Below are positions 7,391 through 16,371 of a stretch of DNA of 55,376 bases, piece after piece. The notes beneath the pieces were generated by a model. It was given only the letters and a program-made list of their open reading frames with translations. It was not told the DNA's origin and made no database searches. Position 1 is the first letter of the stretch, and every line of letters begins with the position of its first letter. Position numbers and translations under genes: made by a program. This stretch comes from an uncultured Duncaniella sp. (GTDB taxonomy: Bacteria > Bacteroidota > Bacteroidia > Bacteroidales > Muribaculaceae): contig CAJUCI010000017.1 in assembly GCA_910584825.1 (NCBI GenBank), positions 1 through 55,376 on the forward strand, written 5' to 3'.

Positions 7391-8716
7391 ATGAAGACTT
7401 ACCTTTTCACATCCGAGTCAGTCTCGGAGGGACACCCCGACAAGGTGGCCGACCAGATTAGTGACGCCGTGCTCGACGAGTTTCTCGCCCGCGACCCGAA
7501 ATCGAAAGTAGCATGCGAAACCCTCGTGACCACCGGCCAGGTGGTGCTCGCCGGCGAAGTAAAGAGCGAGGCGTATGTCGACCTCATGGAGGTGACACGC
7601 CGCGTGATACGCAACATCGGCTATGACCGCAGCGAGCTGAAGTTTGACGGCGAGGCATGCGGAGTGTTCTCGGCCCTGCACGAGCAGAGTGCCGACATCA
7701 ACCGTGGCGTGGAGCGCGAAGAGGCCGAGAGCCAGGGCGCGGGCGACCAGGGCATGATGTTTGGCTACGCGTGTGACGAGACCCCCGACTACATGCCCCT
7801 CACCCTCGACCTCTCCCACCGTCTGCTCCGCGAGCTCGCCGACATACGCCGCGAGGCCAAAGAGATGACATGGGAGAAGCGCGGACGCGTCTTCACCTAC
7901 CTCCGCCCCGACTCCAAGAGCCAGGTGACGGTCGAGTATGACGAGAACAACCGCCCCCTGCGCGTCGACACCATCGTAATCTCCACCCAACATGACGAGT
8001 TCATCCGCCCCGCCGACTCCACCCCCGAGGCACAGGCCGAGGCCGACCGCGCCATGCAGGAGCGCATCACTGAGGATGTGCGCCGTGTGCTCATCCCCCG
8101 CGTCAAGGCCCAGCTCCCTGCCGAGGTGGCCGCGCTCATCGGCGATGATGTCAAGCTGCTCGTCAACCCCACCGGCAAGTTTGTCATCGGCGGCCCCCAC
8201 GGCGACACAGGCCTCACAGGCCGCAAGATTATCGTCGACACCTACGGCGGACGCGGCGCACACGGCGGCGGCGCATTCTCGGGCAAGGACCCCAGCAAGG
8301 TCGACCGCTCGGCTGCCTATGCCGCCCGCCACATAGCCAAGAACCTCGTGGCGGCAGGAGTGGCACGCGAAGTGCTCGTGCAGGTGGCCTACGCCATCGG
8401 TTGTGCCGCACCCGTGAGCCTCTGCATCAACACCTACGGCACCGCTCTCGTCGACAAGACCGACACCGAGATTGCCGACATCGTCAAGGGGATGAAGTGT
8501 TTCGACATGACCCCCTACGCCATCGAGCAGCGTTTCAACCTACGCCAGCCCATCTATCGCGAGACAGCCAGCTACGGCCACCTCGGCCGCCAGCCCCGCA
8601 TCGTCAAGAAGCACTTCCACTCGCGCTACGAGCCGGACTTCGTGAAAGAGGTCGAGCTCTTCACCTGGGAAAAGCTCGACGCCGTCCCCGCAGTCAAAGC
8701 CGCCTTCGGCCTCTAA
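7391..8716 (+). CDS. metK: S-adenosylmethionine synthetase
   Basis: MetK makes S-adenosylmethionine from methionine and ATP in the cytosol. The 441-residue protein shows family landmarks: SESVSEGHPDKVADQISDAVLDEFL at the start (methionine/ATP site), GAGDQGMMFGYA (about 117-128), the GGRGAHGGGAFSGKDPSKVDRS segment (about 285-305) and YAIGCAAPVS (about 335). It is longer than the E. coli enzyme (384) by insertions typical of Bacteroidetes homologues. The ATG at 7391 fits the family N-terminus. The gene stands alone behind a SAM-II-like riboswitch, which implies repression when SAM is plentiful, and is followed by a 42-bp perfect inverted repeat. Confidence 0.98.
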   Translation: MKTYLFTSESVSEGHPDKVADQISDAVLDEFLARDPKSKVACETLVTTGQVVLAGEVKSEAYVDLMEVTRRVIRNIGYDRSELKFDGEACGVFSALHEQSADINRGVEREEAESQGAGDQGMMFGYACDETPDYMPLTLDLSHRLLRELADIRREAKEMTWEKRGRVFTYLRPDSKSQVTVEYDENNRPLRVDTIVISTQHDEFIRPADSTPEAQAEADRAMQERITEDVRRVLIPRVKAQLPAEVAALIGDDVKLLVNPTGKFVIGGPHGDTGLTGRKIIVDTYGGRGAHGGGAFSGKDPSKVDRSAAYAARHIAKNLVAAGVAREVLVQVAYAIGCAAPVSLCINTYGTALVDKTDTEIADIVKGMKCFDMTPYAIEQRFNLRQPIYRETASYGHLGRQPRIVKKHFHSRYEPDFVKEVELFTWEKLDAVPAVKAAFGL

Positions 8717-8735
8717 CGGAGTTGGGTCATAGTAC

Positions 8736-8862
8736 AAGAAAGGTACAAAAGGACAAAAGAGACAAAAGCGACATAAGATATATTGTTTTGATAATCAATG
8801 ACCATTTGAAAAATAATAAACTTATGTCGCTTTTGTCTCTTTTGTCCTTTTGTACCTTTCTT
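8736..8862. repeat. D-type 42-bp perfect inverted repeat
   Basis: Bases 8736-8777 are exactly complementary to 8821-8862, with a 43-nt loop. The arms are made of short periodic units (TTTTGTC, TTTTGTCC, TTTTGTACC). It lies 20 bp after metK and before the PAS gene, and should act as a strong terminator; a cruciform is possible. The arm length far exceeds ordinary terminators. Confidence 0.85.
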
Positions 8863-8913
8863 AAATTATGAAACGGGCTCCTTTTTTAATTTTCGTGCTC
8901 TTTGATTTTTTCT

Positions 8914-8921
8914 TACTTTTG
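8914..8921 (+). promoter_or_regulatory. -7 box (TACTTTTG) for the PAS gene
   Basis: TACTTTTG matches TAnnTTTG and lies 26 bp before the PAS-protein ATG at 8948. No clear -33 TTTG at the usual distance. Confidence 0.5.
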
Positions 8922-8947
8922 CAGAAATAAACCGCATATATACTACT

Positions 8948-9298
8948 ATGGACTTTAAATCTGCTGTTCCCGATTGGGCGTGGGGCATGAACTGTGCCGT
9001 CACCGTGTGTGATGCCGAGTGCAACATATTATATATGAACGCGCGCTCGCGCGAGACATTCGCCCGACACGGCGACCTCATCGGCCACAACCTGCTCGAC
9101 TATCACAACGAGCGGTCAATCGGCATCATACGCCATCTCCTCGCCACCGGCGGGCAGAACTGCTACACTATCGAAAAAGCCGGTGTGCACAAGATGATTT
9201 TCCAGACCGCCTGGCGCAACGAAGACGGCACGGTTGGCGGCCTCGTCGAGCTGTCAATGGTCATCCCCACCGACATGCCGCACTACGTGAGGGAATGA
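8948..9298 (+). CDS. Stand-alone PAS-domain protein
   Basis: The 116-residue protein consists of a single PAS fold: an opening strand with AVTVCDAECNILYMNARSRE (the D..G/N.I...N pattern), the FARHGDLIGHNLLDYH turn, then YTIEKAGVHKMIFQTAWRNEDGTVGGLVE forming the last strands. No output domain, kinase, or membrane segment is attached, so it could be a sensor acting on a partner elsewhere, or a ligand-binding protein. It contains Cys residues in the first strand (CAVTVCDAEC). The gene has its own -7 box and ends convergently against upp, with its stop codon inside the A-type palindrome. Confidence 0.8.
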   Translation: MDFKSAVPDWAWGMNCAVTVCDAECNILYMNARSRETFARHGDLIGHNLLDYHNERSIGIIRHLLATGGQNCYTIEKAGVHKMIFQTAWRNEDGTVGGLVELSMVIPTDMPHYVRE

Positions 9299-9390
9299 AA
9301 AATTTAAAATGGAAAATGGAAAATTGGGCTTCGCAATGGATATATCGCGAAGCCCAATTTTTAATTCTTAATTTTTAATTTTTCATTCTT
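9295..9390. repeat. A-type palindrome between convergent genes, carrying both stop codons
   Basis: The arms read GAATGAAAAATT-type AT-rich sequence and close on a GC hairpin, AAATTGGGCTTCGC (9321-9334) with GCGAAGCCCAATTT (9347-9360). At each end the sequence GAATGAAAAATT supplies the final Glu and the TGA of the flanking gene (PAS protein on plus, upp on minus). It should be a bidirectional terminator. Confidence 0.8.
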
Positions 9391-10036
9391 TTACTCCGTA
9401 CGCAAGGTCGCCGGCGTCGCCGAGGCCGGGGACTATGTAGGAGTGGGAATTGATTTCGGGGTCGATGGCACCGACCCACACTGTAGTCTTGTCGGCAGGG
9501 AACGTGGAGCGGACATAATCGATAGCGGCCTGCGACGCGATTATCGACGCCACATGCACATGTGCAGGCTCACCCTTAGTGAGCAGCGCACGATAGGCCA
9601 GCTCCATCGACGAGCCTGTGGCCAGCATCGGGTCAGCGATTATCACGGTCTTGCCGTCGAGACGGGGCGAGGCGATATACTCGATGAACACATCAAAATT
9701 CTCCTTCTCGCGATACTTGCGATAGGCCGACACAAAGGCATTCTGAGCCTTGTCGAAATACTCGAGGAAACCCTGATGAAACGGTATGCCCGCGCGGAAG
9801 ATGGTGGCGAGCACCACATCCTCGTCAAGCACATCGGCCTTCATCGAGGCCAGCGGCGTGGTGATTTCCTTCTTGGCATAGACCATGCGCTTGGATATCT
9901 CATAGGCCATAATCTCGCCTATGCGGTGCAGATTGCGGCGAAAGCGCATCATGTCACCCTGCACATTCACGTCGCGCAGTTCGGTCATGTACTGGCTCAC
10001 GAGCGAGGGGGTATCGGCAAAATTTATTACTTCCAT
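9383..10036 (-). CDS. upp: Uracil phosphoribosyltransferase
   Basis: The enzyme joins uracil and PRPP to give UMP in pyrimidine salvage. The 217-residue protein shows the PRPP-binding loop VIIADPMLATGSSM (about 130-143), the FRAGIPF segment (about 79-85) and the uracil-site tail YIVPGLGDAGDLAYG near the C-terminus, all diagnostic of UPRTs. Length is normal. It lies 8 bp downstream of the YhcC-type radical SAM gene and is probably co-transcribed with it. Its TGA is formed by the A-type palindrome. Confidence 0.96.
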   Translation of the reverse strand: MEVINFADTPSLVSQYMTELRDVNVQGDMMRFRRNLHRIGEIMAYEISKRMVYAKKEITTPLASMKADVLDEDVVLATIFRAGIPFHQGFLEYFDKAQNAFVSAYRKYREKENFDVFIEYIASPRLDGKTVIIADPMLATGSSMELAYRALLTKGEPAHVHVASIIASQAAIDYVRSTFPADKTTVWVGAIDPEINSHSYIVPGLGDAGDLAYGVKE

Positions 10037-10044
10037 GGAATATA

Positions 10045-10920
10045 TTAAAGGTGGTTTAACAGATTAATAACAAGTTGGGTGAACTGGTAGTTTTTCAACC
10101 CCCATCGGGGATAAATCAGCAGTTCGGGGGGCGACTGCGACACAAACCGCTCCACGGCTATGTCGGGGCGCAGACGCCCCAGTAGCCTCACGCACAGGCG
10201 GGCATACTCCTCGGGAGTGTAGCGGATGATGTCATAAAGTCCGCGCTCCACATCCTCGGCCATACGGGTGCCACGCAGCAGCTGCAACTGGTGAAACTTC
10301 ACCACATCCACCGGCAGGGCATTGACAGCATCCACCGTCTCCAGCATCATCTCCTCATCCTCGCCCGGCAGTCCGTTGATGAGATGCAGACCGCACGGTA
10401 TGCCCGCGTCATGAGTCCTGCGCACGGCATCGGCCGTGTCAGCCCATGTGTGACAGCGGTTTATGCGGGCCAGCGTGGCATCGTGGGCCGACTCGGCCCC
10501 ATACTCCACCATGACCCACGGCAAGCTCCTGAGCCTGTCGAGCAGCGCGTCGGGCATACAGTCGGGCCGCGTGCCTATAATCACACCGTCCACGCCATCC
10601 ACGGCACACGCCTCGTCATACATCGCCATGAGCCTGTCAAGGTCGGCGGTGTTCGTAGAGGTATATGACTGGAAATAGGCCAGATAGCGCATATCGGGAT
10701 ACTTGCGGGCAAAAAACCGTTTCCCCTCCTCCACCTGCTCGGTCACGCTTCTGAGTCCGCGCGTATAGGCCGGACTGAACGACGCATTGTTGCAATACGT
10801 GCATCCGCCCCTACCCTTCGACCCGTCGCGGTTAGGGCAGGAGAATCCGGCATTGACCGAAAGTTTCTGCATCTTACAGTCAAAATGCCCGGCCAGGAAG
10901 TCAGCAAACGTAAAATACAA
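10045..10920 (-). CDS. Radical SAM protein, YhcC/TIGR01212 family
   Basis: The 291-residue protein matches the YhcC-type radical SAM family. The cluster-binding cysteines are near the N-terminus: C-P-N-R-D-G-S-K-G-R-G-G-C-T-Y-C (about residues 28-43), which coordinate a 4Fe-4S cluster. Further family segments are YFQSYTSTNT, VDGVIIGTRPDC, VEYGAESAHDATL and GLHLINGLPGE. The reaction of the family is not well established. It precedes upp with an 8-bp gap. An A-type repeat separates it from aroC on the right, so it likely starts the transcript. Confidence 0.9.
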   Translation of the reverse strand: MYFTFADFLAGHFDCKMQKLSVNAGFSCPNRDGSKGRGGCTYCNNASFSPAYTRGLRSVTEQVEEGKRFFARKYPDMRYLAYFQSYTSTNTADLDRLMAMYDEACAVDGVDGVIIGTRPDCMPDALLDRLRSLPWVMVEYGAESAHDATLARINRCHTWADTADAVRRTHDAGIPCGLHLINGLPGEDEEMMLETVDAVNALPVDVVKFHQLQLLRGTRMAEDVERGLYDIIRYTPEEYARLCVRLLGRLRPDIAVERFVSQSPPELLIYPRWGLKNYQFTQLVINLLNHL

Positions 10921-11048
10921 GTGAATAGAAAATTTAAAATGGAAAATTTAAAATTTTTGCCTAAGCGAGATGGCCTTTTTGTCTAAGCGCGACGGCTTCA
11001 GCCGTAGATAGCACTAACAACGCACGCGCAAGCCAATTTTTAATTTTA
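10921..11048. repeat. A-type repeat overlapping the aroC stop
   Basis: AT-rich arms (AAAATTTAAAATGG-like on the left, TTTTAATTTTAAATTTTAAATT-like on the right) flank a loop that also includes a C-like piece, GCGCGACGGCTTCAGCCGTAGAT. The right arm encodes the last residues and stop of aroC. Both flanking genes are on the minus strand. Confidence 0.65.
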
Positions 11049-12143
11049 AATTTTAAATTTTAAATTCTCAATTCTACTCCCCCTGTTCATTAGCACGGCA
11101 TCGAGCAGCACTATCGCGGCCATAGCCTCGACTATAGGCACCGCGCGGGGCACAACACACGGGTCATGACGCCCCTTGGCCTTGAGCGTCACGGGATTGC
11201 CCTCGGCATCGATAGTCTCTACATCCTGCATCAGGGTAGCCACCGGCTTGAAAGCCACGCGGAAATATATATCCTCGCCGTTGGAAATGCCCCCCTGTAT
11301 GCCGCCCGAGTGATTGGTGAGCGTGCGGGGCGGCATAGAGCCGTCGCGCCTGAACAGGTCGATGGCCTCGCTTCCGCGCATGCCCACGCCGTCAAAGCCC
11401 ATACCATAATCAAAACCCTTGGCCGCATTTATGCTTAACATAGCCCCGGCAAGCTGTGCGCCGAGACGTCCGGCCACAGGGTCGCCGAGTCCGGCGGGAG
11501 CACCCTTGACCACACAGGTCACCACGCCCCCCACGGTATCCCCCTCGCGCTTCACGCCGAGTATGAAATCCTCCATCTCGGCAGCCTTGGCGGGGTCGGG
11601 ACACCTCACGGCATTGCACTCGGTGAGTGAGAGGTCGAGCGCGGTATAGTCGGCACCGACCGTTATCGGCCCCACCTGCGACGTGTAGGCCTGCACGCTT
11701 ATACCCAACTGCTCGAGAGCCTGACGGGCAAACGCCCCGGCCACCACACGTGTGGCAGTCTCGCGCGCGCTCGAGCGTCCGCCGCCGCGATGGTCGCGTA
11801 GGCCGTATTTGGCCGTGTAGGTATAGTCGGCATGTGACGGACGGAAAGCCGTGCGCAACTGGTCATAGTCATTGGAGTGTTGATTCTCGTTGCGGATTAT
11901 GAAGCCGATGGGGCAGCCCGTGGTCACCCCGTCCATCAGCCCCGAGAGCACCTCGACGGTGTCGCTCTCCTTGCGGGCCGTGGTGATGGCCGACTGTCCC
12001 GGCTTGCGGCGGTCAAGCTCGCGCTGCACCGCATCGAGGTCAATCCTCACCCCTGCGGGCATACCGTCGATGACACCGCCTATGGCGGCACCGTGGCTCT
12101 CGCCAAACCCCGTGAAACGGAAAATATTGCCGAATGTATTCAA
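11046..12143 (-). CDS. aroC: Chorismate synthase
   Basis: AroC converts EPSP to chorismate at the end of the shikimate pathway, using reduced FMN. The 365-residue protein starts MNTFGNIFRFTGFGESHG and carries the family signatures GESHGAAIGGVIDG, the RPSHADYTYTAKYG segment (about 104-117), the RGGGRSSARETATRVVAGA segment (about 121-139) and the basic/His residues that bind FMN and substrate. The body of the enzyme ends near VLLDAVLMNRG; the tail SRIENLKFKI and the TAA are read from the adjoining A-type repeat, so the C-terminus has been extended or replaced by the repeat. The ybaK gene lies 63 bp upstream. Confidence 0.97.
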   Translation of the reverse strand: MNTFGNIFRFTGFGESHGAAIGGVIDGMPAGVRIDLDAVQRELDRRKPGQSAITTARKESDTVEVLSGLMDGVTTGCPIGFIIRNENQHSNDYDQLRTAFRPSHADYTYTAKYGLRDHRGGGRSSARETATRVVAGAFARQALEQLGISVQAYTSQVGPITVGADYTALDLSLTECNAVRCPDPAKAAEMEDFILGVKREGDTVGGVVTCVVKGAPAGLGDPVAGRLGAQLAGAMLSINAAKGFDYGMGFDGVGMRGSEAIDLFRRDGSMPPRTLTNHSGGIQGGISNGEDIYFRVAFKPVATLMQDVETIDAEGNPVTLKAKGRHDPCVVPRAVPIVEAMAAIVLLDAVLMNRGSRIENLKFKI

Positions 12144-12206
12144 GTCTATATCTTTATTATTTAATAATCGTGAAGTAATGCCTCTGATAATCGTGATGTC
12201 ACGCCG

Positions 12207-12704
12207 TCAGGAACGGGGCGCGGCGATGTCGGCCACCTTCGCGCCGCAGAATGCTATGAGGTCGGCCGGCGCAATCTTGAGCTGCAGCCCCCTCACTCCG
12301 GCCGACACATATATCTCGGGATAATCCGTGGCCGTCGAGTGAAAGAACGTCGGGAACGGCTTCTTCATCCCCACTGGCGAGCAGCCGCCTCGTATGTAGC
12401 CCGTCACGCCGAGCAGCTCCTTCATCGGTATCATCTCGGCCTTCTTGGCCCCGGCGGCCTTGGCGGCCTTCTTCAGGTCCACCTCCATATTGCCGGGTAT
12501 CACGCACACGAAATATCCGGCCTTGTCGCCATGCAGCACCAGCGTCTTGAACACACGGTTGATATCCTCGCCCAGCTCCTCGGCCACATGCTCGGCCGCA
12601 AGATTGTCGGGGTCAACCGTGTAGGGTATCAGCTCATGGGCCACGCCCGCCTTATCGAGCAGACGCGCCGCATTGGTCTTAGGTGTCTTATCTTTAGCGT
12701 TCAT
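12207..12704 (-). CDS. ybaK: Cys-tRNA(Pro)/aminoacyl-tRNA deacylase, YbaK family
   Basis: YbaK-type proteins hydrolyse mischarged Cys-tRNA(Pro) and so guard translation fidelity. The 165-residue protein fits the family in length and in sequence: TNAARLLDKAGVAHELIPY at the start, AAEHVAEELGEDINRVFKTLVLHGD, the conserved Lys of VFKTL, GYIRGGCSPVGMKK and the YVSAGVRGLQLKIAP segment. The start ATG lies only 4 bp after a consensus -7 box, so the mRNA may be leaderless. It is followed by aroC on the same strand. Confidence 0.92.
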   Translation of the reverse strand: MNAKDKTPKTNAARLLDKAGVAHELIPYTVDPDNLAAEHVAEELGEDINRVFKTLVLHGDKAGYFVCVIPGNMEVDLKKAAKAAGAKKAEMIPMKELLGVTGYIRGGCSPVGMKKPFPTFFHSTATDYPEIYVSAGVRGLQLKIAPADLIAFCGAKVADIAAPRS

Positions 12705-12708
12705 AGTG

Positions 12709-12716
12709 CAAAAGTA
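12709..12716 (-). promoter_or_regulatory. -7 box (TACTTTTG) abutting the ybaK start
   Basis: On the minus strand TACTTTTG is followed by CACT and then the ybaK ATG (12704). With the usual 5-7 bp from box to start point, transcription would begin at or next to the A of the ATG. Confidence 0.55.
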
Positions 12717-13149
12717 TTAAATTACCGTTAATAAGCATAACAAATGTGCGAAAAAGTTGGCTCAGCGCATCCCGTTTGCGGCGTTCGGGCCGAGCCTTGG
12801 GCAAGGTCTGGGAGCGACTTCGGGAGTGCCTTTGGGAGGGGCGGACGGAGCGTGGAGAAAAGTGTTGCGCCGTGCAAAATTGTGTTAAATTTTGCCAAAA
12901 AATTGGGGGGTAATTTTTATCCGTAACTTAGCACATCCTAACATCACGATTGCTCAGAATCTAACCATTCTACACATTCCGACGAAAGGACGCTACATTA
13001 CCTACATATATCATTATACATTAACTAAGATAACCCGACACAATTGTCTGAGATAATATATAACGACATATCTAACGTAATTTCTTAACTTTAACCAAAA
13101 ACCAATCAACACTAACGCCACCCCGGATGGGGGATTCCTAACTACAATT
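12717..13149 (+). other. Intergenic region and long leader of the LruC-type lipoprotein gene
   Basis: No gene is supported in this 433-bp gap. A near-consensus -7 box, TAACTTAG, lies at 12924-12931 with TTGG about 17 bp upstream; it would give a 5' leader of about 210 nt. The leader is AT-rich and unstructured by eye except near GGATGGGGGATTCC at its end. The 12750-12850 part is GC-rich with repeated GGGAG-type strings and no clear function. Confidence 0.4.
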
Positions 13150-16100
13150 ATGAAACGCCACATTAACAGTGTCGCGTGCGCTCTACCCGCGCTGACATTA
13201 CTGTTGGCCTCATGTACGGCCGACAAGATTGAGGTTCCCGACAAGGAACTCTACACACGTGAGTTCATCAAACAGTTCGGCACATTCAGCTCTGACGCCG
13301 GATGGAACTCGGCCACCCGCGTCACCGCCAACATCGACCCGTCAATCGTGGCCGGAGGCACCGACATCAAGGTGTTCACGGCATGGCCCACCAACCCCGA
13401 CTGCCGCATCGTGGCATCATTCCCCGCATCGACCACCAATTTTGAGTTCGACTACCCTGACGGACTCGAGTATGCCTACGTTCAGGTGCTCGACGCCAAC
13501 GGAACATCGGTCTACGGAGGCTACACCCGCGTCACTGACGGACAGCTCAATGTCGGCCAGGCCGGCCGCGCATCACGCGCCGACGAGCCTGATAGATATA
13601 GGCCAACGTTATATTGTTACGACCTCACCCAAAACCCCGCCCTCGGCACATTCCTTGTCGACGAGGAATACAACCGAACATTCTGGAAAGACAACGGACT
13701 GAATCTATACTCTGAGAAAAAAGAATCAACATCAGAAATACAAATCCCAGACGGCATAGACACCGAGACTGAACACCCTCTTTGGTCTGGCACACAGGAT
13801 GCAGGAAACTGGGTGCAGTTCATATTAAACGGTAGTAAAGATGAATTTGCGAAAGCTAAAAGCAATGCTTTTATCGTAACCGTAAAAGGTCGAAAGAATG
13901 GTGACAAAGAGACAAAGTTTCGATTCTATTATGAAACATCTCCAGGCACTATTACCGGTGATAATGGATTGTCTACTGGCGAACGAATCCCTGACTCTGA
14001 TGAATTTACGATTGAGACCATATTCCATAAGGATGACGCATCTCATCTCAAGACTAATAATCTCGCGCTAAAAGGTGTTGGTGTTGAGTACACAAGCGTA
14101 TCATTCAGAGAAGCTCCATATGAGGGTGATGGCATAGGAAATCCTAATGCGACTATTGACCCGACTCATATTTATAAGGTATTTTCAGGCAATCACACTC
14201 TCAGTGAATGGAATTCTGGTACAAATTTTAATTTAGAGAACCTGCTTGCGAACACCAACAGTAACAATATAGAGCTGACTATAACGGTAAAAATTGATAA
14301 TCCGAATGCCGGACAACACATGTTCTCAGTCCAAAGAGAGGACAACAGCGACATTTTCGGCAGCGGTAATATTGTATCTAAGGAAGAAACCCACACAACG
14401 ACAGTTTTTATCAACGAGAATAAACTCGCTGATTTGCGCAACAAAGCACATATAGCAGGCACAAATCTTACCATTACAAGTATAAGTTATACCGAACATG
14501 CTTATAGGCCAAAAACGACAGGAGGACAAGCCAATTTCAGCGACCTGTTCAAACTCTATGGTCTTACAACAACCTCAGGCGTGTCTAACATGGAGGGATA
14601 TAAGAATAATGCCCTGAAACCTTACAACGATTATCAGCCTGATGGTTATTCCGCCCACGACCTCGTGTCGCTTGTCGGTTCTGAGAGTGGTGTTTTCCAT
14701 GAAGAGGTTAATAAAACTAACAATCAGTGCAACCTTATTCGTTTCAAAGACAAACTTCTTCCCAAAGAAGGTGTGGATTACCAGCTTAAAGAGGAGGGAG
14801 AGGTATCTCTTGACTATTTCTTTGGATGCGCAAGTACTTTCAACTCGTTCGGTTATTTCTACTACACCGATGACGAGGCTAATCTCAACGAACAGGAGTT
14901 TGTAAAGACACTCCTCCGCAAGCCCAAATTCATTCTTATGTATCGTGCATTCCCCCACTCCAACATCAAGATTAAGAAGAATGCCGGTGAATGGGGACAG
15001 CTCACCGACCTCGCAACCATTGGGGATAACAATATTGTACTGAGAGGCGATGATGAAGGAAAGGACAAGAGCGACAATTGGGAGCATTGTGGAGAATTTA
15101 CACGCCTCGTAGATCAGGCTGAGGCTGCTATTAAAAACGGCACAGCTGAAACCAACCGCGCCAATCAGTATCCCCGCTTCCAGTCGGCCAACTACCGTCT
15201 CGTCTACTTCAGCCCTGACCAGTTCGAGGACGACGGCGTAACCCTCAAACCCAACCAGCAGGGCAAATATAAATTCCCGGCCGGAACCCACATAGCATTC
15301 TTCGTAATAAACGGCGGCCAGTATGCACTGCAGCAAGGTGAAAAGTCAGGATTCAAGATTGACCATACACGCATATCATTCTCCCGTCCGCTCCTCAACA
15401 AATATCTCGGCAACGTATTTAACGCTGACGGTCATAGCCACTCGGCCAACACCACTCCGTCAACAAACATTGCAGGTCCGAATGCTGTAGACGAATGGAC
15501 TCCATTCGTGACCTACAAGTGGGGCGGCGATATCATAATGGGTGTCGAGGACTATTTTGCCCGCACTCACGATGGCATCAACGGCAGTGACCACGACATG
15601 AACGACATGCTTTTCAAAGTAAACGGTGAGTTCGTGCGTGACCGAGAGGAGATGAACCCCAACACCCCCAAGAGCCAAAACTGGATTATCGCCTGCGAGG
15701 ACCTTGGCGGCACACATGACTTCGACTTCAACGACGTAGTGTTTGGCGTGACCCACGTGGCCGGCGAGCCGACCGCCACAGTCACCGCCCTCGCATCAGG
15801 CGGTACACTCCCCGTATCTCTCGAGAGCATATACCGGCAGACATCTAACAGCTCGTCAGGCGTCACCCGCGAGGATAACATCACATATTACACTCTCACC
15901 CCTGAAGGCACCGGCGATGGTGAGTTCCACAAATGGTGGGGCGCAAACAACCATCATTCAGGCATCATTAACGCCAAGGGATGGGGAGGCAAAGGCGCAG
16001 AGATTCAGATACAGGTAGGTGATGACTTCACACTGTCTGACGTAACCAAGACCAAGCCCGGAACAGTCGAAAATGGGGCAACCAACATGGGCGGATTCCG

Positions 16101-16371
16101 CGTAAGAGTAAAGCGTAGCGATAAGGAATCGATAACCATCAGCGCACCGACTCGTAACCCGCTGGAGCCCGGCTATGAAGCTCCGCAGATGTTCCTCGTG
16201 CCTCACACCTGGTACTGGCCGCAGGAGAACCAGTTCATCCTCGACGTGTACCCGAAGTTCAACGAATGGGGCGAAGGTGTCAACTGGTGGAACAACGCCA
16301 ACGGCCCGGACAAAGAAAACGTTATCAAGCACAACTGGGTCCCCACCACCCCCGCAACGACAACGAAATAA
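13150..16371 (+). CDS. Large LruC/DUF4842-type surface lipoprotein
   Basis: The 1073-residue protein begins with a lipoprotein signal (hydrophobic LPALTLLLAS, lipobox LLASC at about residues 18-22). The C-terminal third has the acidic repeats of LruC/DUF4842-type proteins: DHDMNDMLFKVNG and, about 35 residues later, EDLGGTHDFDFNDVVFGV, which look like calcium- or fold-stabilising loops in a beta-sandwich. The central part (about residues 150-480) is coded by visibly more AT-rich DNA than the two ends and is low in recognisable domains, so the gene seems mosaic. It probably lies on the cell surface. No enzyme motif is seen. Neighbours do not reveal a pathway. Confidence 0.8.
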   Translation: MKRHINSVACALPALTLLLASCTADKIEVPDKELYTREFIKQFGTFSSDAGWNSATRVTANIDPSIVAGGTDIKVFTAWPTNPDCRIVASFPASTTNFEFDYPDGLEYAYVQVLDANGTSVYGGYTRVTDGQLNVGQAGRASRADEPDRYRPTLYCYDLTQNPALGTFLVDEEYNRTFWKDNGLNLYSEKKESTSEIQIPDGIDTETEHPLWSGTQDAGNWVQFILNGSKDEFAKAKSNAFIVTVKGRKNGDKETKFRFYYETSPGTITGDNGLSTGERIPDSDEFTIETIFHKDDASHLKTNNLALKGVGVEYTSVSFREAPYEGDGIGNPNATIDPTHIYKVFSGNHTLSEWNSGTNFNLENLLANTNSNNIELTITVKIDNPNAGQHMFSVQREDNSDIFGSGNIVSKEETHTTTVFINENKLADLRNKAHIAGTNLTITSISYTEHAYRPKTTGGQANFSDLFKLYGLTTTSGVSNMEGYKNNALKPYNDYQPDGYSAHDLVSLVGSESGVFHEEVNKTNNQCNLIRFKDKLLPKEGVDYQLKEEGEVSLDYFFGCASTFNSFGYFYYTDDEANLNEQEFVKTLLRKPKFILMYRAFPHSNIKIKKNAGEWGQLTDLATIGDNNIVLRGDDEGKDKSDNWEHCGEFTRLVDQAEAAIKNGTAETNRANQYPRFQSANYRLVYFSPDQFEDDGVTLKPNQQGKYKFPAGTHIAFFVINGGQYALQQGEKSGFKIDHTRISFSRPLLNKYLGNVFNADGHSHSANTTPSTNIAGPNAVDEWTPFVTYKWGGDIIMGVEDYFARTHDGINGSDHDMNDMLFKVNGEFVRDREEMNPNTPKSQNWIIACEDLGGTHDFDFNDVVFGVTHVAGEPTATVTALASGGTLPVSLESIYRQTSNSSSGVTREDNITYYTLTPEGTGDGEFHKWWGANNHHSGIINAKGWGGKGAEIQIQVGDDFTLSDVTKTKPGTVENGATNMGGFRVRVKRSDKESITISAPTRNPLEPGYEAPQMFLVPHTWYWPQENQFILDVYPKFNEWGEGVNWWNNANGPDKENVIKHNWVPTTPATTTK

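Noticed and set aside
7418..8332. 304-codon open frame opposite metK
   Set aside because: Low-complexity Gly/Val/Ala/Leu composition typical of an antisense shadow of a GC-rich gene.
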